NCBI RefSeq assembly: GCF_000217815.1
Contig: NC_015707.1
Span: 1,600,014-1,664,013 of the forward strand
From: Pseudothermotoga thermarum DSM 5069
Lineage (GTDB): Bacteria; Thermotogota; Thermotogae; Thermotogales; DSM-5069
Length of the DNA: 64,000 nt
Reading direction: 5' to 3'
Shown here: piece by piece, positions 24,414 through 32,397 of the stretch
How the letters are laid out: each line of letters starts with the position of its first letter
Numbering within the stretch: the first letter of the stretch is position 1
Program-made: the position numbers and the translations under genes
The notes under the pieces: model-generated
Seen by the model: only the letters and a program-made list of their open reading frames with translations
Told to the model about the DNA's origin: nothing
Database searches by the model: none

Positions 24414-25478
24414 TCACATCTTTAGCAAGATTTCAACAATTCTTTTTGCCGATTCTCCATTTCCATAGACATCTGAAAAATGTTCAATTTTCTTTGTTAG
24501 AATGCTTAGAAAAACCTTATAGATATCACCACAACTTGAAAGCCTATTCCACCCAATTTCCACAAGCTCTCTCCAACCTGTGTCTGGCATCACAACTATT
24601 GCACGCTTGCCACAAAAATACGCCTCTTTCTGCAACCCACCACTGTCTGTTATCACCAAACTGCTCTTCTCCACCAACCCCATCATCTTCAAATAATCCA
24701 ACGGCTCTAACAACAAAACTCCTTTTTCTATCCTACCCATAAGCCCAAACTTTTCAAGCATCTTCTTCGTCCTTGGATGTACCGGAAATACAATCTGCAT
24801 CTGCTTCGATATCTTGTTCAAATTCTCAACTATAGCCTCGAGATTCTCTCTGTTGTCTGTGTTGAAATCCCTGTGAATTGTGCAAACTATGTATTCATTT
24901 TCTTTTAAACCGTATTCTCCTAAGACTGAATAATCAAAAAACGGTTTCATCTTCAAAAATAAATCGTACATCACATCTCCAACAAAGTAAACTCCTTCAG
25001 TTATTCCTTCTTTCTCAAGATTTTTCACAGCAAGCTGTGATGGACAGAATAACAATTTACTAACATGGTCTGTGACAACTCTGTTTATCTCCTCTGGCAT
25101 ATCCTTTGGTTTTTGCCTTATACCTGCTTCAACATGCGCAACAGGAATCTTTAGTTTTGCCCCAACAAGCGCACCTGCAAGTGTTGTGTTTGTATCTCCA
25201 TAGACAAGAATTACATCAGGTTTTTCTTTAAGAACAACTTTTTCAAATTCGATCATTATTTTCCCCGTAACTTCTCCATGCAGTCCTGAACCAACGTTGA
25301 GATTGTAATCTGGTTCTTTCATCCTTAGTACTTCGAAAAACACATCTGACATGTTGTAGTCGTAATGCTGTCCTGAGTGAACCAAGATCTCTTGAATACC
25401 AGCTTTTTGCAATTCTTCTTGAACAACGGCTTCTTTGATGAATTGTGGGCGCGCACCAACTAAGGAAAGAACTCTCAT
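24414..25478 (-). CDS. wecB: UDP-N-acetylglucosamine 2-epimerase
   Basis: A 354-residue enzyme that interconverts UDP-GlcNAc and UDP-ManNAc, supplying ManNAc for surface polysaccharides. Family motifs: GARPQFIKEAVV at residue 7, SGQHYDYNMSDVFF near 36, VYGDTNTTLAGALVGAKLKI, AHVEAGIR, EEINRVVTDHVS near 130, and ITDSGGLQKEAYFCGKRAIV near 275. All main active-site residues seem present. The start ATG follows AAAGGGGAAAAC. The codon use in the 3' third on the minus strand is richer in G than in neighbouring glycosyltransferase genes, perhaps a sign of different origin. Confidence 0.95.
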   Translation of the reverse strand: MRVLSLVGARPQFIKEAVVQEELQKAGIQEILVHSGQHYDYNMSDVFFEVLRMKEPDYNLNVGSGLHGEVTGKIMIEFEKVVLKEKPDVILVYGDTNTTLAGALVGAKLKIPVAHVEAGIRQKPKDMPEEINRVVTDHVSKLLFCPSQLAVKNLEKEGITEGVYFVGDVMYDLFLKMKPFFDYSVLGEYGLKENEYIVCTIHRDFNTDNRENLEAIVENLNKISKQMQIVFPVHPRTKKMLEKFGLMGRIEKGVLLLEPLDYLKMMGLVEKSSLVITDSGGLQKEAYFCGKRAIVVMPDTGWRELVEIGWNRLSSCGDIYKVFLSILTKKIEHFSDVYGNGESAKRIVEILLKM

Positions 25479-25503
25479 TTTTGTTTTCCCCTTTGCTTAT
25501 CAA

Positions 25504-26679
25504 CTAATGCTGTCTTTGCGTCTCTATACGCGCTTTCATAACATTTTTTACCCAAGTTTCTATCGAAAAGTTTTCCTTTACTGTATTATAAGCATTTTCA
25601 GATATTTTTTCAGCAAGATCCGAAGGCAAAGTCAAAACTTGAAAGATTTTTCTGGCTAGTTCTTCAACATTTCCGTATTCAAATGTGAAGCCATTGTAAT
25701 TTTCCAAAATTACTTTCTCATATCCCTCCCCTTTTGAAATTATCGGAATCATCCCATAAGACATTGCCTCTAAAAGCGCGTAATTCAGAAAAACAATCTC
25801 GCTTATGAGGACGAATATCTTACTGTTTCTATAGAATTCATGAGGATTATCTGTAAATGGTAATACCTCAATTTTTGTCGAAAACTTCTTATTATGTTCT
25901 TCTACAGCTTTTAGAACCTCATATTCATACTCAGGATCCATTGAAGGTGTCCGGTTTAACACATTAAATCCCACAATTTTTACTCTAACGTTCGGTTTGT
26001 TTCCGTAGACGTGCTGATACTGTTCTTCGAAGAAACCAATAGCTGTAACCAAATCCTTTGCTTTCTTTACTCTATGTATTCGATTTAACCAAAGAATGTG
26101 AATTTCTCTCTCAGAAATACGCTTTATAGTTTCCCATTCCGGTAATGGTATACAGTTTGGTTGGAAAATAGTTTTGTTTTCTAATTTTTTCTGTTTCAGT
26201 ATTATTTGTAAACTGTGAAACTCTTTTACAATGATTAAATCAACAAAATGTAACGCTTTCCAAGTTAACAATCTTTTTAGGTTATCCTTTAAACGTTGAA
26301 TCAAATTCTTTCTTCTATTAGCAAATGGATCGTTTCGATAAAGTTCCCAACCTATTATAACAATTGAAGTGTTTATTCCAAGAATCTTTGAAAAAATAAT
26401 TATTGGGAAAGTTAGAACAGAATAATCATATATTTCTAAGTAGTCCGGTTTTTCTTTCAGCAAGCTCCAAAAAACCTTTAGAGTCTTAAAGAATGGATTC
26501 TTTGGAAGACCAATTATTTTAGCATTATATCTTTCGTTTACTTTTTTATTGGTTCCATACAAATCAGAAGCCAGTACGACTACCTCATAGCCTAATTTTT
26601 CGTACGCTTTTACAAGATAACCATATTTGTCTAGGAAAAATGGCAGAATTCCAATCATTATTTTTCTTGCCTTTTCCAT
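25504..26679 (-). CDS. Glycosyltransferase, GT-B fold
   Basis: A 391-residue protein. ATG 26679 (MEKARKIMIG) follows AAGGAGAG by eight bases and is preferred to ATG 26697, which lacks a site. The N-terminal half has ILPFFLDKYGYLVKAYEKLG and EVVVLASDLYG. The C-terminal half reads HILWLNRIHRVKKAKDLVTA and SEIVFLNYALLEAMSYGMIP, the latter being a form of the GT4 donor-binding motif. Sequence identity to a named family cannot be judged. It lies 25 bases upstream of wecB and 14 bases downstream of the next transferase, within one operon. Confidence 0.83.
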   Translation of the reverse strand: MEKARKIMIGILPFFLDKYGYLVKAYEKLGYEVVVLASDLYGTNKKVNERYNAKIIGLPKNPFFKTLKVFWSLLKEKPDYLEIYDYSVLTFPIIIFSKILGINTSIVIIGWELYRNDPFANRRKNLIQRLKDNLKRLLTWKALHFVDLIIVKEFHSLQIILKQKKLENKTIFQPNCIPLPEWETIKRISEREIHILWLNRIHRVKKAKDLVTAIGFFEEQYQHVYGNKPNVRVKIVGFNVLNRTPSMDPEYEYEVLKAVEEHNKKFSTKIEVLPFTDNPHEFYRNSKIFVLISEIVFLNYALLEAMSYGMIPIISKGEGYEKVILENYNGFTFEYGNVEELARKIFQVLTLPSDLAEKISENAYNTVKENFSIETWVKNVMKARIETQRQH

Positions 26680-26693
26680 GGGAAATCTCTCCT

Positions 26694-27848
26694 TCATTTA
26701 CAGTATAGATCTTCAAGAATTTTTTTCAATCTAATTTCCATCAGCTTCCACGAGTATTTTTCTTCATAAAGTTTTCTAGCATTTCGGGAAAATTCAGTCA
26801 GTAATTGCCTGTTGCTTTTCAGAATTAAAATGGCTTGTTTAAAGGAATCTGCATCGTAGTTTACAATTAAACCTATTTTTTCTTTTTCTACAATATGCTG
26901 TAGTCCCATATCTTTCCCGACTATTATTGGTTTGCCAAGCATCATTGCTTCGTAAAGTTTGTTAGGAGAAGCGCGTCTGTTATTCGGAATTTTCGGATCA
27001 TAGATTGCAACCAAAAGATCACAAGCTTTACTGTATTTCAACACTTGCTCATAAGAAAGCTTTCCATAAAAGACTACCCGCTCACATTTTTTTGATGCAT
27101 TTAGAACAAATTCTTCCAAGACTCCGAAGCCACCTATATGAAGCTCAAGATCCTCATCTTGCATCACTACTTCGACGATTTGTTTTATAAATCTGTCTTC
27201 AGAAAGTAATCCAAAATAAGCTATTTTGAGCCTCTCTGATTTATTAAAATTGCTTTCTGGTGTTACTGTTTCATTGGCGAAGATATCTTCAGGCGTATTG
27301 TAGATGATCTCAACTTTATGCCTAAATTGTTTTGGTATTTCCTCAATTCTTTTATCATCGACTACGATTATCTTTGTGGCTCTCTTCATAATAAGAATAT
27401 CCATAAAATCAAAAATCGGTTTGAGGATTCTCGGAACTTTGTATGCTGATGTGAATTTGTCTGCTATGTGATAGACGTATTTATATTTTTGACTATAAAC
27501 ACAGGAAAATAAGAAAGCAACAAATGTCATAAGAAAATCTATTGAATATATAATCTGAATCTCGTTTCTTACGGACCTTAGCACATTGTACGCTTTGAAT
27601 ACGTAAGAAAATATTCCCCAAAAATTTTGCAGTCCTAAACCATGCTTTATTCTTGATGATATTTCAAAATAAGTTACATTATCTAGTGGAACTTCTTTAC
27701 GAATTACGCCGCTTGTGGCAGACTCCGAAACCCCCACCACGTATACCTTATAGCCCATTTGCGAAAATGTTTTTGTAAGTTTGAACATTAACGAATTTGA
27801 TAAAAGCTCGTTTTGATACATAATTGCTATTCCTTTTTTCATGTTCAT
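26694..27848 (-). CDS. Glycosyltransferase family 4
   Basis: A 384-residue GT4-like enzyme. ATG 27848 is chosen because AGGGGTGA stands six bases upstream. Motifs: ELLSNSLMFKLTKTFSQMGY at the N-terminus, IYSIDFLMTFVAFLFS, KIAYFGLLSEDRFIKQIVEV after the linker, and RASPNKLYEAMMLGKPIIVG with the family Glu near residue 315. It is the first gene of a glycosyltransferase group that follows an element A derivative, whose terminal repeat forms a plausible promoter at 28114-28142. Confidence 0.87.
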   Translation of the reverse strand: MNMKKGIAIMYQNELLSNSLMFKLTKTFSQMGYKVYVVGVSESATSGVIRKEVPLDNVTYFEISSRIKHGLGLQNFWGIFSYVFKAYNVLRSVRNEIQIIYSIDFLMTFVAFLFSCVYSQKYKYVYHIADKFTSAYKVPRILKPIFDFMDILIMKRATKIIVVDDKRIEEIPKQFRHKVEIIYNTPEDIFANETVTPESNFNKSERLKIAYFGLLSEDRFIKQIVEVVMQDEDLELHIGGFGVLEEFVLNASKKCERVVFYGKLSYEQVLKYSKACDLLVAIYDPKIPNNRRASPNKLYEAMMLGKPIIVGKDMGLQHIVEKEKIGLIVNYDADSFKQAILILKSNRQLLTEFSRNARKLYEEKYSWKLMEIRLKKILEDLYCK

Positions 27849-27917
27849 AATATTCACCCCTAATAGTTTTGCATTTCTTAACACAACTTCTCCCATCAGA
27901 GTCTTTAAATTCTGCAT

Positions 27918-28131
27918 GTTCTATTTCAACATACGAAACTACTGATTATATGCAAATTGCTTCATACCTTCAGATTGTTTATAAAAGCAGGAAATATATA
28001 CATTAGGAGCTGTTATAAATATTTTTTACTCCCACCGAAATACTCTTCGTGTATTGTAAGCGTCGAGTAAAAGCAATCCTTGAAATGAATTTTAATAGCG
28101 TGTAAAGTATCAGATATAATAAAAACGAACC
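27918..28131. other. Leader region of glycosyltransferase operon
   Basis: About 210 AT-rich bases with no gene. The only signal is the -10 of the hybrid promoter at 28114-28119. Confidence 0.4.
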
Positions 28132-28142
28132 GGACCTGTCAA
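28114..28142 (-). promoter_or_regulatory. Hybrid promoter using an insertion-sequence end
   Basis: On the minus strand TTGACA (28137-28142), which is part of the terminal repeat of element A, is followed after exactly 17 bases by TTATAT (28114-28119) in the flanking DNA. It points toward the glycosyltransferase at 27848. A matching outward pair, TTGACA-17-TAATTT, exists at the other end of the same element on the plus strand. Confidence 0.6.
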
Positions 28143-28438
28143 CATAAGAAGGAAAACTGCACTAATAAGAAATGGAAACAGCCTTTCACTATGTCACCAA
28201 CCTGTAACTTGCTATCCCTATCACATTCTCAACAACACTTTCCCCCAAACCTCTCAGCAAATATCTTTTCCTCAGAGCTTCATGCCTAATTCCAATTATG
28301 GCTGCTGCCTTCCTTAATGCAAGTCCATAAAAGCACAAAACCATGCAGATACTTCCATCCTTACGGGAACTTCCTTTCGGTGAGAAGAGTTGGTTTTTGT
28401 TTATTTTATCGTATTTCCCAGCTTAAGTTGACACCTCC
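28132..28438 (-). mobile_element. Element A deletion derivative, 307 bp
   Basis: Complete ends are GGACCTGTCAACATAAG and GCTTAAGTTGACACCTCC. Read on the minus strand it holds the SD hairpin region, a piece of the transposase N-terminus (LRKAAAIIGIRHEALRK), then directly the C-terminal VVENVIGIASYRL part. The catalytic middle is deleted, so it can move only with help. Confidence 0.88.
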
Positions 28439-28488
28439 TTGATGTAATACTAATTTTTACTCATTTTTATCAATTCCAAAGTTTCAGA

Positions 28489-29733
28489 TCAGATTGAAAG
28501 AAATATTGCCGGAATAGTTAGAAACAAAAGCGTTAGAGCATATACAGATATCAAATTTGATGATTTAAAGTTCGAATTGATTACTCTCTCAGAAGGAATT
28601 AATAATGAAATAGATGTTAAAACATAGATGACTCCCCTAAAGCGAAGTTCGGTTGAACCGTAATAAAAATATACGTAAATAACGACAAAAAGAGCTAATA
28701 TAAGAAGAGAAAAAATTCTACTTGGAAATCTACCGGTAATCTTTGGGATACTTTTTAAGTTGATTACGTAGATGGGCAAAGTAAAATACCATAACAATGA
28801 GCCAATCGATGAACACACGTTCCCAATGTAAGTATAAAATTGAAAATACCTTTGTGAGCCAAACATCGATCTTATAGGGCCTGGACCAAGAATCAACCTG
28901 AAGACTCCTAGAAAATATCCCAAAACTCCCAGTTTCTTGTATTCACTGTATCCTTTCTCTAGAAGATTTTCTCTAGCCTCAAGCCAAATGATAATATTTT
29001 TGAGATATAGAGAAATAAAAACATAGATTAGGATCAATAGAAGCACTACGAGTGCAAGTTTCATTCCTAAGCGTTGAACACTAATCAACCTGAAAAAATG
29101 TACGAACAAAACTAAGAAAGGTATTATAAATCCCCAGGGCCTTACGCTAACTAAGGAAGTAATAAAGAATATCAAGTATAATGTGAAGAAGACAACTTGA
29201 GAAGGTAAGGATCTTCTTCGTTTAAAATAAATGAAGTAAATGTAAACAGATAAAATTGTTAAGAACAAAAACAAGACATCCTTGAGATTTCTTAGAAGTG
29301 AATATATTACTAAGGGATTTAAAATTGTAGTAAGGTATACGTAAGTTGGTACTTTTTTTCCAAGGAATTCATCTCTTAAAATCTCAAGACCTATTACAAA
29401 ACTCAGGTCAAGAATAAGTAAATTGGACAAGTTGTTCCAAAATACACTTTTAAATGGGGAAGTCATTTGTATCAAAGCACCATAAAGAATGTATCCAAAA
29501 TTATTAAATCCTCCCATATTTCCATCAAGTAACTGAAGGATTCCGTTCCAGTAATACTCGGCATCGCTCCAGTATACTTGTCTATTCCATATTGAGGTTA
29601 GTTCTACTCTATATAAAGTAAGAATCACAGCTTGAAGAAGAAGGGAAATAAATAGCAATAAGTTTCTATGTATGAATCGTTGTTTCTTAAGAAAAAAGAA
29701 CAAAATCAAAATTTCGGCAAATATGATTAACAT
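28489..29733 (-). CDS. Membrane protein, Wzy-like polysaccharide polymerase
   Basis: A 414-residue integral membrane protein with about ten helices and a larger loop (SRPWG-type region: FITSLVSVRPWGFIIPFLV). ATG 29733 follows GTGGAGGAATTAGC. Wzy polymerases vary so much that sequence alone rarely identifies them; the assignment rests on topology, length and position among transferases, flippase and chain-length genes. The alternative is a GT-C type membrane transferase: residues DAEYYWNGILQLLDG near 75 carry an Asp in the first outer loop as GT-C enzymes do. Confidence 0.65.
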   Translation of the reverse strand: MLIIFAEILILFFFLKKQRFIHRNLLLFISLLLQAVILTLYRVELTSIWNRQVYWSDAEYYWNGILQLLDGNMGGFNNFGYILYGALIQMTSPFKSVFWNNLSNLLILDLSFVIGLEILRDEFLGKKVPTYVYLTTILNPLVIYSLLRNLKDVLFLFLTILSVYIYFIYFKRRRSLPSQVVFFTLYLIFFITSLVSVRPWGFIIPFLVLFVHFFRLISVQRLGMKLALVVLLLILIYVFISLYLKNIIIWLEARENLLEKGYSEYKKLGVLGYFLGVFRLILGPGPIRSMFGSQRYFQFYTYIGNVCSSIGSLLWYFTLPIYVINLKSIPKITGRFPSRIFSLLILALFVVIYVYFYYGSTELRFRGVIYVLTSISLLIPSERVINSNFKSSNLISVYALTLLFLTIPAIFLSI

Positions 29734-29821
29734 AGCTAATTCCTCCACAAATTTCTAATAATCGTACTAAACATTATACAACTTAACCATTTCCATAAGC
29801 AAGATCAAAGTCAATTGAAAA

Positions 29822-30064
29822 TTAGGTATTTTTTATAACTAATCCTAGAACGCTCAATACAAATCTAGTCACGTTGTCAATATGATCGCACCGATATCCA
29901 TTCTTCCAGTAATTTATAAAATTACTCTGACACCCGCTCCTTGTAACAATCGCTGCAACACTTGATGCATAACTGCAAGAAAAACTAACGAAAATCATTC
30001 GTTGTTGAATGTCAACAGAATTAATACATATACAATTACGTACGGTGCCATTTTCTTCCTCCAA
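29822..30064 (-). pseudogene. Glycosyltransferase C-terminal relic
   Basis: An 80-codon frame contains AAIVTRSGCQSNFINYWKNG and YRCDHIDNVTRFVLSVL, clearly a decayed copy of PIVTKNGCQSDIIKHGENGY in the transferase just upstream (30067-31200). The donor-binding motif and everything before it are missing. It is presumably a leftover of a tandem duplication and unlikely to be functional. Confidence 0.65.
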
Positions 30065-30066
30065 AA

Positions 30067-31200
30067 TTATGATTCATATTGGATACGATAGTTATCAACA
30101 AATCTTCTGACAGAGTAAGCACTTGTCGTTTGTTTTACTTTTTCGCGCACATCTGGATTCTTAGCAAAATCTTCGAGCAGATTTAAGATTTGTCCAACTG
30201 CCTCCTCCTCTTTCTCGTACAAATACCCGTTCTCCCCATGTTTTATAATATCGCTCTGACAACCGTTTTTTGTGACAATTGGTACTACACCATGGTGCAT
30301 TGCTTCAAGCAATACCAACGGAAAACCTTCGCTGTCAGATGTAAGTAAAAATATATCAAAATCAGCCATAAGCTCTGGAGCATCTTTTCTAAATCCAAGG
30401 AAAAACAGTTTTCCCTCAAATTCTGGATGAGCTTTTAAATAATTTTGTACATACTTACTATATTCATCTTCCACAACATTTCCGCCTATCCAAACAAAAA
30501 CGACATCATTTCGTTGCTTTAAAACTTTTTCGGCTATATTTAAAAATCTTATTGGGTTTTTTTGTCTGTCCAATCTTGCAACGTTTCCTATGATTTTAAC
30601 GTTTTCAGGCAAATTAAGTTCTTTTCTTAACTTGCCTTTTTCAACTTTTTCAGGCGGAATTATGGTATTTGGGATTATTACGTATTGTTTTTCTTTACCA
30701 ATCTTCCACTTTTTTGCCTTGTTCAAATCGTTTGTACAAAGTAAAACTATTTTGTCGCAAAGTTTTGAAGCAAATCTTTCTGCTAAAATAAGTATTTTTC
30801 GCTTTAAGCCAGAGTATTGCTCTATTCCCCACCAGCCGTGGACTGTGTAGATTATCTTTTTTACACCACAGCATTTGGCGGCAAGCCTTCCAATGATCCC
30901 AGCTTTTGAAGAATGCAGATGAACTATATCGTATCCACCAGATTTTATAATCCTTCGAAGTTCAAAAAATGCTTTAATATCCTTCAGCAAAGATATTTCT
31001 CTGACAAGATTTTTCACAACGTGCACTTTGACCCCAATCTTTTCAAGTTCTGGTATTAACATTCCATTCTCAGGTCCACAAGCAACTTCTATTTCAAATT
31101 CATTGGGATAATATTTCTTTAATCCATAAACCAATGTGTAAAGAACTTTTTGCCCACCAGCCCAGTCCGAGCGCGTGATAACTTGTAAGACTTTTTTCAT
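30067..31200 (-). CDS. Glycosyltransferase family 4
   Basis: A 377-residue GT4 enzyme. ATG 31200 overlaps the stop of the upstream transferase gene by one base, with AAAGGTG as SD. Motifs: VITRSDWAGGQKVLYTLVYG at the N-terminus, VHLHSSKAGIIGRLAAK and VHGWWG in the acceptor domain, IIGNVARLDRQKNPIRFLNI opening the donor domain, and LTSDSEGFPLVLLEAMHHGV with the conserved Glu pair. It probably adds the second sugar after the initiating phosphosugar transferase, with which it is translationally coupled. Confidence 0.92.
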   Translation of the reverse strand: MKKVLQVITRSDWAGGQKVLYTLVYGLKKYYPNEFEIEVACGPENGMLIPELEKIGVKVHVVKNLVREISLLKDIKAFFELRRIIKSGGYDIVHLHSSKAGIIGRLAAKCCGVKKIIYTVHGWWGIEQYSGLKRKILILAERFASKLCDKIVLLCTNDLNKAKKWKIGKEKQYVIIPNTIIPPEKVEKGKLRKELNLPENVKIIGNVARLDRQKNPIRFLNIAEKVLKQRNDVVFVWIGGNVVEDEYSKYVQNYLKAHPEFEGKLFFLGFRKDAPELMADFDIFLLTSDSEGFPLVLLEAMHHGVVPIVTKNGCQSDIIKHGENGYLYEKEEEAVGQILNLLEDFAKNPDVREKVKQTTSAYSVRRFVDNYRIQYES

Positions 31201-32378
31201 CACTTTGCACCTTTCTTAAAGATTATTGTTTCAAGTGTTTGAAGCATTACTTTTATATCGATCCAGCTGTTGCCATTTTTGATATACCACAGATCATACT
31301 CGAGTTTCTTTTTGTATTCTTCTTTGTTCGAAGCATATTGATAGTTCACCTGCGCCCAACCAGTAATACCTGGCTTACAACGAAGTCTTAGATCAAAAAG
31401 AGGTATCTGTCTTGATAATTCCCGATGAAAGCTTATCTGCTCAGGTCTTGGTCCAACGATGCTCATATCACCTTTCAATACGTTTATAAACTGTGGTATC
31501 TCGTCAAAACGAAGTTTTCGAATTATCCTACCTACCTTTGTTATTCTATCTTGTTCTTGGTCTGCGAACTTTGGTGTTATCGTCGCAACGTTGCGCATGC
31601 TTCGAAATTTGTAAATTATGAATTTCTTGCCATCTTTTCCAATTCGTTCTTGCTTGAATATTATTGGCTTGCCATCTTCAAAGTATATCGCAAGTGCAAC
31701 CGCAAGCATAACTGGGGAAAGCACCACCAACGCCAATATGGCTACAGCTATGTCTAAAATCCTTTTTGTCAACGTGTCGTGGTTTTTGTCAAAGGCAGTT
31801 TTGTAGTAGTTTGGATATGCCTCTACAAGTTCAAGCGGGATTCTTTTAAGATGCTTTTCCACAAGCTTAGGCAGCAACAATTGGTAAGATCCTTTTCCAT
31901 CAAGCAGTTTCAATGTTGCTTCTGAAGCGAACAGTATATTTGATTTTCCCTGTGGAACGGTTGAAACTTTTTCTATTTCTATTGAACCTTCTTGCTCCAG
32001 CTCGTTGATAAAACCGTTCATCAACGGCTCACTACAAACAAGATAGTATTTTCTCTTTCTTGAAAAAATCATTTTCAAAAATCCTATTCTCAAAGGAACG
32101 AGTATGACAAAACAAAATAGCACATCAGACAAAAGAAGATTCCACAAAATGGTGTAGCGAAAGATCAGTTTGAAAAGCAAATAAGCTATCATCGATAAAA
32201 AAACCGCTACCGCGGTTCGAGAAAGTTGTTTTGAAATTTTTAACTGCTCTTTTTCATACACTCGCATTGAATACAAAAATAAACTTATCAACCCGGCAAG
32301 CCAAATATCTTGCCATATATTCCCATTATGGAAGATATTCCAAGCTGCTATTAAGGTTAAGTCTAAAAAAGAAAGCAT
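31200..32378 (-). CDS. Undecaprenyl-phosphate sugar-1-phosphate transferase
   Basis: A 392-residue WbaP/CpsE-type polyprenyl-phosphate transferase that attaches the first sugar phosphate to the lipid carrier and so starts repeat-unit synthesis. The N-terminal part has about four membrane helices (residues 1-115) and a short variable domain. The catalytic C-terminal half begins TKRILDIAVAILALVVLSPV and contains FKQERIGKDGKKFIIYKFRS, LRFDEIPQFINVLKGDMSIV, GPRPEQ and CKPGITGWAQVNYQ. The DE in RFDE is the catalytic Asp-Glu pair. The donor sugar cannot be told. It starts at ATG 32378 after GGGGG. Confidence 0.95.
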   Translation of the reverse strand: MLSFLDLTLIAAWNIFHNGNIWQDIWLAGLISLFLYSMRVYEKEQLKISKQLSRTAVAVFLSMIAYLLFKLIFRYTILWNLLLSDVLFCFVILVPLRIGFLKMIFSRKRKYYLVCSEPLMNGFINELEQEGSIEIEKVSTVPQGKSNILFASEATLKLLDGKGSYQLLLPKLVEKHLKRIPLELVEAYPNYYKTAFDKNHDTLTKRILDIAVAILALVVLSPVMLAVALAIYFEDGKPIIFKQERIGKDGKKFIIYKFRSMRNVATITPKFADQEQDRITKVGRIIRKLRFDEIPQFINVLKGDMSIVGPRPEQISFHRELSRQIPLFDLRLRCKPGITGWAQVNYQYASNKEEYKKKLEYDLWYIKNGNSWIDIKVMLQTLETIIFKKGAK

Positions 32379-32397
32379 TTGAAATACCCCCGGCCTT

